Origin: Heliopora coerulea
Lineage: Eukaryota; Cnidaria; Anthozoa; Scleralcyonacea; Helioporidae
NCBI GenBank assembly: GCA_030142905.1
Contig: JASJOG010000065.1
Location: 643,501 to 707,500 of the forward strand
Direction: 5' to 3'
DNA: 64,000 nucleotides
The notes under the pieces were generated by a model, which saw only the letters and a list, made by a program, of their open reading frames with translations, ran no database searches and had not been told where the DNA came from. The position numbers were made by a program, and so were the translations under genes. How positions within the stretch are numbered: the stretch's first letter is position 1; the number at the start of each line of letters is the position of its first letter. Below are positions 13,001 through 25,000 of the stretch, piece after piece.

Positions 13001-16000
13001 CACAGTACAATTCGCATTTTTATACCTTTTTGTTGATACTTAGGGTCTGATTACATAGAGAAAATCATCCCACTTTGCCGGAACGGGACGTTTTGTCCAG
13101 ATCTTACTCTCGGATGAGTTAATCGGCTTTTGAACAACAGGCCCCATTGTCATCACGTTTTTGTCCTCCATTCTCTGCACAAAATATAAGCGAAGTCTCG
13201 TACTAATGACGCGAACACAACGAGAAGGACAACGACGACAACGTCAATCCAAGTGACGATGTGAGTTTTAGACAAATTTTACCCTCACGTTTGTTGCTCA
13301 CCCATTCGGAACAAAAGTATTAATATCACATCTACCTCCAACTTCTTCCTTTTCCCGTCGACTTCTTCTTGTCTTTTTCTCAGGGCTTCAGCAGCTCGCT
13401 CTTCTTTGGTTAAAAATTTTGGCTTGAAAAGTTGAGGTAAAAAAGATTAAATGTCTAGTTAAATTAAATGACAGCTACTGGTCAAATGTATCATTGCTAA
13501 AGGTACTTGGTAACTATGGTTGCACTCCATGTCTTGCTGCATGTAAATGCACCAAAAATTTAACAACGTGGTCAGATGTGTACTGTTTTATAGAAATCTT
13601 AAAATTCGTATCAACCACTTACTCAAACATAAGAAATAGTGAGAAACTAGAACCACGTAGGAAGTACCTTTTTAGTGGGATCAAATGCCCTTTTGTGATG
13701 GATCGCGTATGACTCCTTATAAAAATTTCATTTGCAATTCCACATATGAAAATAATATTTCATACGTGAAATTAACTTTCGTTTGTGAATCTTCCATTTA
13801 TATGTGAAATACGTATTTCAAACACCAACATTTCACATATGAATTAGGTATTTCATATGTGAAAACGTTCCCATTTCATTTGTGGAATGGATGTTTCACC
13901 TGTGAAAATGTTCCAATTCCATACGTTTTTCACATGTGAAAATTTTCCATATGAAATTTTCGTCAGGGATAGCAAAGTGTTTCCCGGGTATAGGTAGTAG
14001 ATCTATCCTCCTAACTAGAGGCTCAAGAAGTAAAACAACAGTCAAATCGAGCGTCCTTCGTATCCAGGGCACAGAAAGACGCTACTTTATCACATTCACC
14101 AAATCCAAAGGATGGTTTCGCCAGGTGTTTTTTTTTTCTGGTCAGTAGCGTTCCTTAGTAATAATTCTTGACTTAGTGTAAGAATTAGAGTTAGGGATTA
14201 GATGTAAGAGTTTTGGGTCAGGTAGGGTTCGGGTTAGTGTTAGTTAACCATAGTCCAAACTAAATTTTAACCGAAAGCTTCACCCCTATCGCCTTATCCC
14301 TAACACCGTTCCCCATAATTTAATAATTAAAAGCCGCTATTTATGAAATCTAGTGGAACCAATTCCTGGATTCGGTGAACGTCTATTGTAAAGTCGTTCT
14401 GTGTCCTCCCAAATCAAGTAGTGACCAAATCGAGTTTTTGACAGGTAATTTAGCTTTTACTCCTGAGTACTATCGGTATAACTTTGTAAGCTCAAACAAA
14501 TCTTTTGATAACGTGTAAGAGGAATTATTCAATCTGTATATAACTTTTCAATTTTTTAGGTCTGTGTGCAACTTTTCTACATGTAACATTTTAAGACGTT
14601 CGGATGACCTGCCTAGCTCTTTCGTATAAGTCGAAACTCGGTTACTCACGAAGGATTGCTGTATCAAAATATTTTGTAAGACATATTAAAATAATTCCCA
14701 TAACCTGAAATTAGCTGTCTGTTTGTAGCTAATCAAAATAAATAATTTTAATATAATTATACAGGTGATTATCAAAAATCCCACGTGATGATTGGCCTGA
14801 AAATTACGTCATAAGTCTCGATATTCCCCAACAGGTGAATTTAACAGTGAAGACTCAGAAGCAAGATAGCGGCTACCTTTGTAAATGTTACCGAGGAGAT
14901 TTTAAAAGTGCTAGTATACTACTTTCTTCGGAATAATCACCTGTTTAATTATACTAAAACAATTATTCGCCTCAGGCTCGGTGAATATTAATGAATAATA
15001 TTCACTTCGCCTGAGGCGAATAGTTGTTAATTAAAATATAGCATTTATTGCTGGTGTTCTGAAGATTGAAACAGGAAACTGTGCGATTTGATTTGTTCTA
15101 GACCAGTGTGGGATCTGTGGCTCCAGACTCTTCGCGGCTTCTAACAAAAACTAATCAAAAATCTACAAATCTAATAGATCTTAGTTGGAAACTTAGTAAA
15201 GTTAGCTGTAAATGCTCGATAAGGTTTAATTTCTAAATTAATTGCGCAACAGACTACTTGAGGTTGGGCACACACGAGGCGTGAAGTCGCAGAGACATGT
15301 CGCTGGAACGTGTCTTTTTCGACAGACACAGCAGGAGACTTGTCGCGGGGACTCGTTTTACTTGACTGACTTGTTTTAATTAGTGAGTACCCATGGGAAG
15401 AAGGGTAAGTGAGTCGAGATACTGCTAGGAATTTAAATGACGCTCAGTGATTGGCTGTCCTAGGACTTCATCGATGACACTTGTCGCATGAACTGTTCAC
15501 ACGAACGGACACGTCGCGGGGACACACTTCTGTCCCTGCGACTTGTTCCAAGAACTCAAATCAATTTGAATTCATGCAACAAGTCCGGGGACAAAAGTTT
15601 GTCCCGCGACAAAGTTTATACTTAGTGCATACGGTGGGATTTGTCCCTGTGGCGCATGTCGACGGGACTTGATGCCTCGTATGTCTTAACCTTTACATTT
15701 ACACAAAGAACCTAAAACAGTTAGAGGATCAATAGAGACAAACAGTAAGCTGTAGTACAAATGAATGATTAGAATTTTATATAGTTGTCTGACAGTCTCC
15801 AAAGTTTCGTACAGTTTTTCAAACAGTACCCTTTTCCCCTACCCAGTATTGTCAATCACCAAGGCTGGCTCCGTTTTCTAAACCGTTGTTTAAATTCGTT
15901 ACTACGACAAAAACGGTTGGATGTTTGGATGTTTTATTGATTTTGTTGGGTAAAAGGCCGGTAGTCCATTAACAACAAGGTGCCACCAATATGAAACGAG

Positions 16001-19000
16001 ACGAAACAAAGACGAAGAAAATCCCTTAAAGGAATTCTCCGTAGGAAACCAAAAATGAATGTTCTCGAGTGAGTAATTTGATAAACCTAATGATTGACAT
16101 ACCACTTCTTTGGATCTGCAGCACTGAGTGGAACCTCGGTTTTTGTGTGGGAAACATCGGTTCGATATCTCACACACAGACCTCACACTTGGTCAACTGT
16201 GTTTAAACATGCACGGTAACGGAAAAATCACATTAAACGGCCTTTTCATCGTAAAACCAAAACCACTGCAAGTACCTTTACGTCAAGATTTTTTTTCACA
16301 ACAGCACATGCACCAGTACCAGCAGGAACAGCAGCAGCCATACCAACACAAACAAGAGCTAAAACACCACTATTACCACCACTATCACCAACACTATACT
16401 CGACAATTAAAGCTACAGCATCACCAACCACAACAACAACAACACAACGGCAATAGCAACAACAACATAGAGGCAATACCACCACCGCCACCAGAAACAA
16501 CAAAGCAGCAGCAACAAATGCAACAACAACAACAACGCTGACCACCCAATAATCTCACGTCAGCGACACCCTTAGAAATACTACATTCCGAACGGACCAA
16601 CTTACCTTTTCCTGTGCTTTCTTCTCAGCTTCGCGTCTAGCGATCATTTCTTCCAAAGACAAAGGCTGTTTTTTCGGCGCAGTGTTCTTCTCTTCATCGC
16701 CAGCTTCCTCCTCTTCGTTGTTTTCCCTATACACCACATACGAAGTTTAAATACTAACTTCAGCATAAAAGTCAATAAACGTTCACTCACCTATTACTAA
16801 CTACATAAACTATATAGGAAATGTACTCGCATGGACTGTTTGAAATAAGCCCTTACAATACATGCATGGTGCACGGGCTATCACGGGCTGGCCCAATACA
16901 CGTCACTTTCAAAAGCTGAAAAGTACTAGTGGCGACAACATCTCTGACAGTGGACTTGCCCAGAAACTGCAGCACATCCTTTATGATTGCCAGGTACATA
17001 AACCCACTAATGGACCTGCTGGCATGGACAATATTGATTCAGATCCGGTCAACTGGCTAGAAAAAGATGTCCCTTAACCCTTTATGATTGCCTAGAATAA
17101 GAATTCGCACAAACGATCATGACGACGCCCCTTGACAATGAACCCTCAACCTGAATCTAATGTAATTAATCCGTCTCAGACATAAGTCCACATTTTGAAA
17201 TGACGTGCGGTAGACTTGCAGAGGTATCCTTCCTGGATGGCATCACGTGGTTGAACGCATATATTTTATGACAACTTGAATAGAAGTCTTGAGTTTCAAA
17301 GATCCAGATGGTAATCTGATGAATAAGATTGACTTAAACTTTTGGGCCAAAACAGCTTTCTCAGGACCCTGAAAATTTAACTTTCTTAACAAATCCAAAA
17401 TAAAGGAAAAGTTTCACGTCATCATGAAAGAGATACGGCATGATGCAACAGTCCGCAATCTTTTTCGTCGGCAACCCAGAAAATAATTTTTCTATGTAAA
17501 GTGCGACCCACTTTGACGGACCAGATGAAATCAAAAGGACCAAGGCCTCTGCACGTATACAAAATTCTTTTAACGAGTTTTGTTCCAGCACACTTTTCAG
17601 TCCTACATCAGAAGCAAGGTCGATCAGCTGTTCTTTCTGATTCGATAAGTTTCTAACAGGGCCAATTTGGGCATTTTTTTCAATTTTCTGTAGAGTTCTT
17701 GCGACGCGCCAAATATTTTCTTCGACCCACCTTTGGATCGCGAACCGCAGTTTGCTGAACGTCGATTTAATACACTACTTTCACTGTTTATTAATACATT
17801 GTGACAGTGTCATGATCCACTACAATATTTTTCGATCCAAAACGGACAGCAACGTACCACTATAACCAACTTCCCCTCTCCGGAGGCTTGCATGCTGATT
17901 GTTCAAATAACAATTAATGGTTGGTAGAGAGATCGTGGCCGGACATTTGGCCGACAGACATTTGACCGACAGACATTTGGCCGACAGGACATTTCACCGA
18001 CAGGCCATTTCACCGACATTTCAAAATTTATGAAAACGTACTTTGACATCTAAGAACATTTATTATATTTTTCACACATTGCTTATAGACTATTTTTAGT
18101 TACTAAGAAATTAGATAATGCTAGTAAGTAATTAAGCTAGATGAGAATTTACGTGATTTACAGATTATGTGCAATAGCATGTAAAAAGTTAGAGAACTAG
18201 AAACTCTTCACCACGTGTTGTTCTGTGCAGTTCATCAGGAATGTCTTCTCCATCGGGAGCTTGCCGTTTCCGTCTAACCATTCTCGACAATGTCTCTTTC
18301 TTGACAAAGTCTAATCATTCTCGACAATGTCTCTTTCCCTCGTGTGGTCTTAACGAACTGCATCGCTTGTGTGCAATCACATCATGTCTGGAACAAAGTT
18401 GGAACAATCAGATAACAATACCTATGAGTCATCCTTTCTTTCCTTTTTTGTGATCACCTAATGAACTACGTTTTTGTTTTCACGCCACTTGGCCGAACAA
18501 AAAGATTTCCTTATGATCACTTAATTAGCGTCCTTTTTGTTTTTTCTGGATCTGACGGATAATTGTGTGTGAGTTATATTAGTTATTATGCATTGATATT
18601 TTTAGCAGGTAATTTTTGCAAATAGTTTGTCCTGTTGGTGAAATGTCATGTCGGCCAAATGTCCTGTCGGCTAAATGTCCTGTCGGTCAAATGTTCTGTC
18701 GGTCAAATGTCTGTCGGTCAAATGTCCGCGCACCGGTAGAGACACCATATGAATTACTTCACACTGAGTTTTCAACCTGTTGACACAGACCTTCATCAGC
18801 AATTGCCAACAGTTCGTTGGCTCTCATCATACATGCGAGATAACGCACGTAGAAAAGCAAGCCATAATGGAGTTGAAGATAAGTATAATTGCCAAAAGGC
18901 ATCACGACACAAGCAACAACCAAAGAGAGCTGACTATGGTGCCGTTTAGAGGTCGAATTCTTGTGAAGTTGTGGGTTGTTTGCCAATTTCTATCGATTCT

Positions 19001-22000
19001 CTCATTCTGCTAGAAAGGTGAAGCAAGTCTCTAGCTAAGAAAGTCGAATCCTCTCACTTTATTTAGTGATCACATCTCCAAGCGTATTTGGCTAAAGAGG
19101 ATTTTTCCAGTTCGGCTTTTAAGCAACAGGTCTTGTTCTCCATAAGAGATTCCTTCACGTTTTGCCAACACATACCAGACCATACCCACAAAGAATATGG
19201 CACGCTCCTAAAAACGTATCTTGCGCAAGTATAAGATTTCGTACAGCTTGTGTTGACTGCTGTGGAAGGACTTCTTTCCCGCACAAAATCCGTTCAATTT
19301 TATCAGTGGCTGCTCCTATGTAATGAAGACGTCCAGAAAATACTTCACGTTTTGATGGTGTGGGACCTGAAGACAACATAACCTGAATCGTTCTGTTATG
19401 GAAACCAATGCTTGTAAGAACTGACTTCAGATCTAGTTTACGATGTAAACGTTTTTCGTCGCCAATTATTCGTGTGCGATCAACGAGTCTTACATAACTA
19501 GATTAACTTTTTATCACATGACTCCTTTTCGTATAAAACCTTTTCTAGTTACCATTCCTGTTTCAGAACACGTTTCTTTCTCTGACGAAGGGCTTTTGCT
19601 CAAAACGTTAGAATTCCTTACGATCGCTTTGGAATGTTGGTGGTACAATGGTAGTACTCGTGTCTCTCACCACTGTGACTTGAGTTCGATTCTGGTTCCG
19701 TGCAGTTATCTGATTAAAGTTACCTTGGTCACATGTGAGAAGAGTGTTGTCCAGTTTGACTCTACCGACCACCGCAGTTTTCTCCGGGTACTCCGATTTC
19801 CTCCTGTAGTAACACTGGACCCATGTGAGGTGGCCCTTACTGCACACATCTAGGGAGAACAGCTTAGCTACCTGAGAGTGTTATCCAATATAAATGTAGA
19901 CACTTTACTTTACCAACTTTTGAATTTTTTACGTTATTTAACACTGTCTACGCTGCAACCTATTTTTATATTACGTACTGAACATTTAATACCGATGATA
20001 AAATTTGGCGCATATGAGATAATTGTCGGTAGGTAATGATTTTAGGTAAACCCTGGTGACTTAGTATCTTATCAGGTTTCATGGTAGGCAAAATGTCCAA
20101 AAACAAGATAGGTTTGTTTCGGTCTTCCTTCCTCCTAGTGAACTTCGATAAAAGGGTGAATGTTGAGATTCAGAAATTTCGGCAGTATATCGAGGTCGTG
20201 AGACCCAGCGCTGAAGGTATCACCTGCAAAGCGTTTCCACAAACCTGATCTAAAGCATTCGGTCGCAAGTGCCGGTTGAAGACTCATTTCAAATCTCTTT
20301 TGCATTTGAGACTCTCAACATGCATATCTACGGACATTCAACTCAAAATCTAAGCCAAATATTTACGCAGCGCCGTCTGCAAGGACCTGAATCATGGTGA
20401 CGGGAAATTCAAAGCGTTTGGTCCAAACGATCCGAGTAAACTTGAACTGTAAACCACAGAGATTCAAGCCTTAAATTGCTTAGGGGAGCATATCATTGGC
20501 CTTCCCCCAAAGAGTTTTGCAGCCTTTAGCCCCTCTCAAAGACAAACCACCTACATGTATTTTCACACTTTGGCTGCCAATTTTAAAACTGAGTGAAAAA
20601 CTGTTCAAGTGTGCATTTTTAACTGAAAATCTGCTGTGTTCATTTGTTGCATGGGCAAATGGACACAGTGGCTGTGCTAGTGACTGAAAACCCGTGCCTT
20701 GAGGACAAAGTGGGATAACTTAAAGACAAAACACTAGTACAAAAGCAAAACACTAGTAAACAACGCGACAAAAGCATACTTTAGTCTTTTCTCATCTTTA
20801 GCTTCTTTAGGTGAGCTTGATCTGTAAAAGAAATAGCATGATCTGTAAGATATACATTCAGGTATATACAGATAAAACGTGGATTGCCCTGCATGAAATA
20901 CCAGTAAGTCCTCATTATTGAAAATCGCCACAAATATATGTAATAGTGAAGTCTGCATAAAAACTGTACATGTAGACATACCGGTAAATGTAAATTTATA
21001 AATAAATCAATAGGACATGAACATGTTGTATGGATCATTTGAGTCCGGATTACCCCAAAAAGTGCTGAGGTTGTTTTAAAAAATTCATCCCCTCGCCCAC
21101 CACGCAAAGCGCGGTGCGAGGGTACTAATCTTGACGTGCGTGGAGTCCTTTTACACGCGTGGTGACTAGGGAGAAAAATTTTCGAAGTTTTGGAATAATT
21201 TATGTCGATATATTTCTAGGTATATATTTAAGGATTCTGGTCACTCAAGTATGCCGTGTGCAAGCTCGGGGACTGGTATGTTGTTTACCAAACCTTACTA
21301 AGGTTACTTAAATCCGTATTGAGGCAAATCGATTTGGTCTCGTTCTTTTTTCCCTTAGTGTGGATCTCTAGCAAGTTGTTTACATCATATGAACAATGAA
21401 GCCAGTAAATGATTTAAGACCGGCAAACGAAATGGCTTTCTTTGTGCTTGCAGGTGGTTTCACTTTTGCAGAACATCTTAGTTACAGGACAATTTATGAC
21501 TTGAAAGGACAGTTCTAAAACTCAGCTCTTTGGAATATGCATTGGCCAACGGTTCACATTCTGTAACAACGCTTTGACTTGGCTCTTTCTCATGAGTATG
21601 AACAAAAGACGTTACGGGAACTCGCTTGTTTCCAGGGCATTTGCTAAGCGACTGAGTGTAAACGACATTCTTCGCTGAAGTTGAATAAATGCTGATTTGT
21701 ATAAATCGAGACTTTTCACGTTCTAGTACTCACTTAGCTGATCTAGACAACCACTGGTACGTCAGAATCGAATAACTTTGAAATGCAAGTTTTGCGAACG
21801 GAAAAGTTTTAAGCAGTTTTCAATTGTGGCTTCCCGACTTCATTCTTCTCAAAGACAGACTTCTTGTTTCAAATATTATCGCCTGGATTTTGGTGGTGTT
21901 TAGTGGCAAAGTAGAATGCAGATTCTGATTCATTAGGACGATGGCTTTCGAATATTTTGTAATACTTATCCGGATTGTGTTCACGGTCAATTGTTCAAGA

Positions 22001-25000
22001 AGTAGGATGAAACACTCAGCGTCCCGAGGACTTGACCTGAGCTGACAGTCTTCGGATCCTTTCACCGCTTTCCACACAAGGACTTCATTTCCTTTTTCAG
22101 GATCGTTTTCCCTATGAAATGTCGCTCCACTGAAGACATTGGAATCTATTTATGGATTGTAAACAATTTTTCGAACTGAAAACTTGCTAAACTCAACTGA
22201 AAAGCACAGTAAAAAGCTTCAATCGCGGGCACAAACTTGCACTGATTTTAGAAATAAATTTGTTTGTAGGCGTAAATAATCTTTTAGTAACACTACAGAA
22301 ACTAAATACTGCTTATAGTTAAGTAATGGGGTCAATAAAACAACGTAAAAAATCGTCTAAGCCGCTAGGCGCCAGTTGGATCGATTTGCATGCCAACTTT
22401 TTTTGCGAAGCTGTTTTCATTCTATAATTCGTGCCCTGTATCCAGATTGGATAGCAGGCTTTTGGAACCTGGCATCCCTTCCTGACACCTAGTATCGCAC
22501 CTTCAGATACTACACACCTAGTTTTACAGTATCCAAACATGGAAAAGTGACCAATAAAATAAATACAATTTTTCTTTACTAGTGACCTAAATTTCAATCA
22601 TTCATGTCTTAACAGATTTGAGAAGTGGCAATTTAAATTGTGTAACAGATTTGTAAACAAGTTCAAATTTTGCATGAGATGTCATACAGCACCGTACAGC
22701 ATTGAAAGCATGACATTGTTATACTAGTTCACTGCTCAAGAATTGGATGGATGGTACATTTGAATCTACACTGTTGGTTCATTGGCTGCAAAGCTATTTT
22801 GGCTGGATTTGTCCCTAGTGTTGCAGTCATGCAACCATCAGAATATGTGTTGGATGGTGATCTGTTATTCCCATTTTAAGATTTTTGTGGAATCCTGTCA
22901 GGATACCAAGCTTGTGACGCCTAGTATCCTGTGCAAATTCAGAATACTGCACTTCTCATGCCCTGTGGAGGATGTGATTGTTCAGATCATTGATAAGACC
23001 AATGTTAGTAAACCAACCAAAATATTACATTTTTGGGTGTATACCATAATATATCCTCTATTTAGCCCCCTGTGGCCTTTTTTGCGTGTTTTTGGACTAG
23101 GGTCTATACAAACTTTCATGTTCTTTAGAAGATCAATATTGCATAAATAAACATGTTAATTGAAAATAACATAAATATGTTACTCTGACACTTGAATATA
23201 CCAACTTTCAATTAAATTAATGAATTTGTTACTTTGCAGAATGTAGTCACTTAGTGCTCATATTTCCATACTGAAATATATCTGCTTTTTAACTTATTAA
23301 AGGGCAGGGCTCATCTCCTTGACAAGTAAAATTGTCTGGCATTAACCAGAATAACATTATAAAGTGTGCCCTTACCCCTTAATAGGTTAATAAATAAAAT
23401 TACCTCCATCATTGGTAGGAGTTTAACAGAGGCTAGGGACTTTTTTCTGTGCTTCTGAACTGGGAACTTATTAGAAGGGGGTTGGCAAATAGAAGAAATA
23501 TGGTAACATTAAATCCTTTTGTACTATAGGGTTTAAACTTAAGAAATTTTACTAAATGGATTGTTATATAATTTCCATCCTATTCTTCTAAAACTAGGAA
23601 AATTAAGTTGGATAATTTATATAAGGAGACCTATTGTCATTTGAAAATTGTCTTAATAAAGGGACTACATCCCAAAACATTGACAGAAAATAAAGGTTTT
23701 AGAAAATTTTTATGATGTATTATTGCATTATGATAAAGGGGTCTGCCCCAAAACATTGATTTTTAATAAAGATTTTTAAAGTTTGATCTTGGTTTTTTTA
23801 TTAATGTTTTTAAACTTTGGTTGGTGGAAGATTCTTGTTAATTTTAACTTACATATAATATATATCGTATAATAGTGTAATGCAAATGCCGAATGTAGTT
23901 GGCTATGCTACTCAATACCTAATAACACACTGACATAACACACATTAAGTGTATACAGGATTCCATGTTGCAATTACATGGTTGCAAAATGCATGCATTA
24001 GTGCATAATTAATCAGCAAGGCAATGTGACAATATTTTAGTTTGGCTCCAAGTAATATAATTTTTTTTTTTTTATTTAGGAGCCAAATGCTTCTTGTAAA
24101 AAAAATTTAACTTTGAGCCTTGAGTTGCAATAAGGTCAAGTATTTCAGCCAAACACCTAACCTATACCTAGTTTTCCTGGTAAAAGTGAAGAAATGTCAA
24201 GCATAATTTAGTTTCTATTAAAATAATTGGATTATTCTCACACTGTTTTTATGATAGGGATGCCTGACCCAGAATTCATCCTCATCAATTATCCAGCAGG
24301 ATGACTTGAATTTTGACAGGCCTACTAGGAATGTGAAGCATCACTATTGAGAATTTTAGCAATGGAAGTACATGTAAACTTACTAGAAAAATTTCAAGCC
24401 TTCCAAGACTGATTCTGAGGAATTCTAAGTTGTTTTCTGTAATATTTCAGGCAGCAACTTAATCATTGTTGTAAATATATGTGTCTGTGTCTGTGTGTAT
24501 GTGTCTGTATATGTATATGTACATGCAGCCCTCAAAATTTTCAATGGCAAAAAGCAATTGCCGCCGAAAATGAAATTATCGACCGCAATTTTTTGCCGTC
24601 GAAGATTTTTGTGCTTATTGCCTACTGAATCTCATCATTTCTTCCAAGAAACTCAAGTGCTATGTTATGAACAAATGATTATCTACAGATTTCCTGAATT
24701 CTATTCCTCATCATTGCTCGACGATAATAAATGTTTTCATGGCAACATTAAATACCGTTGTTTACTAACAAATGGATCTTACGTATTGCCTTACATAAAG
24801 TACTAACGACGAGTACTGAGAAAAGGAATCCACAACTATTGAGACAATTGACCCAAATTTGCTTCCTGATTCTCATTCTGATTCTGAATCAGAATCTCAA
24901 ACAGATGAGGATTAATTAAGATGGACTGATGTTTGTTCATTGACATTGTTCTTTTTACTTGCATATTTGTTAGTGATAACAACATTTAGTACAACTAGTT

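Noticed and set aside
14160..14300. Interstitial telomere repeat
   Set aside because: GTTAGGG/GGTTAG-like words are irregular and not a tandem TTAGGG array.
16128..16541. Gln/His/Asn-rich protein on the plus strand
   Set aside because: The frame is produced by a CAN triplet repeat in a DDX23 intron; it lacks any unique sequence with protein features.
16246..16545. Hydrophobic Val/Ala protein on the minus strand
   Set aside because: It is the complement of the same triplet repeat.
19063..19379. Two overlapping minus-strand frames as a Penelope-like 3' end
   Set aside because: A weak resemblance only; I could not find the motifs of the endonuclease or RT.
22319..23150. Genes suggested by 92- and 122-codon frames
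   Set aside because: No recognisable motif; composition resembles the surrounding AT-rich intron.
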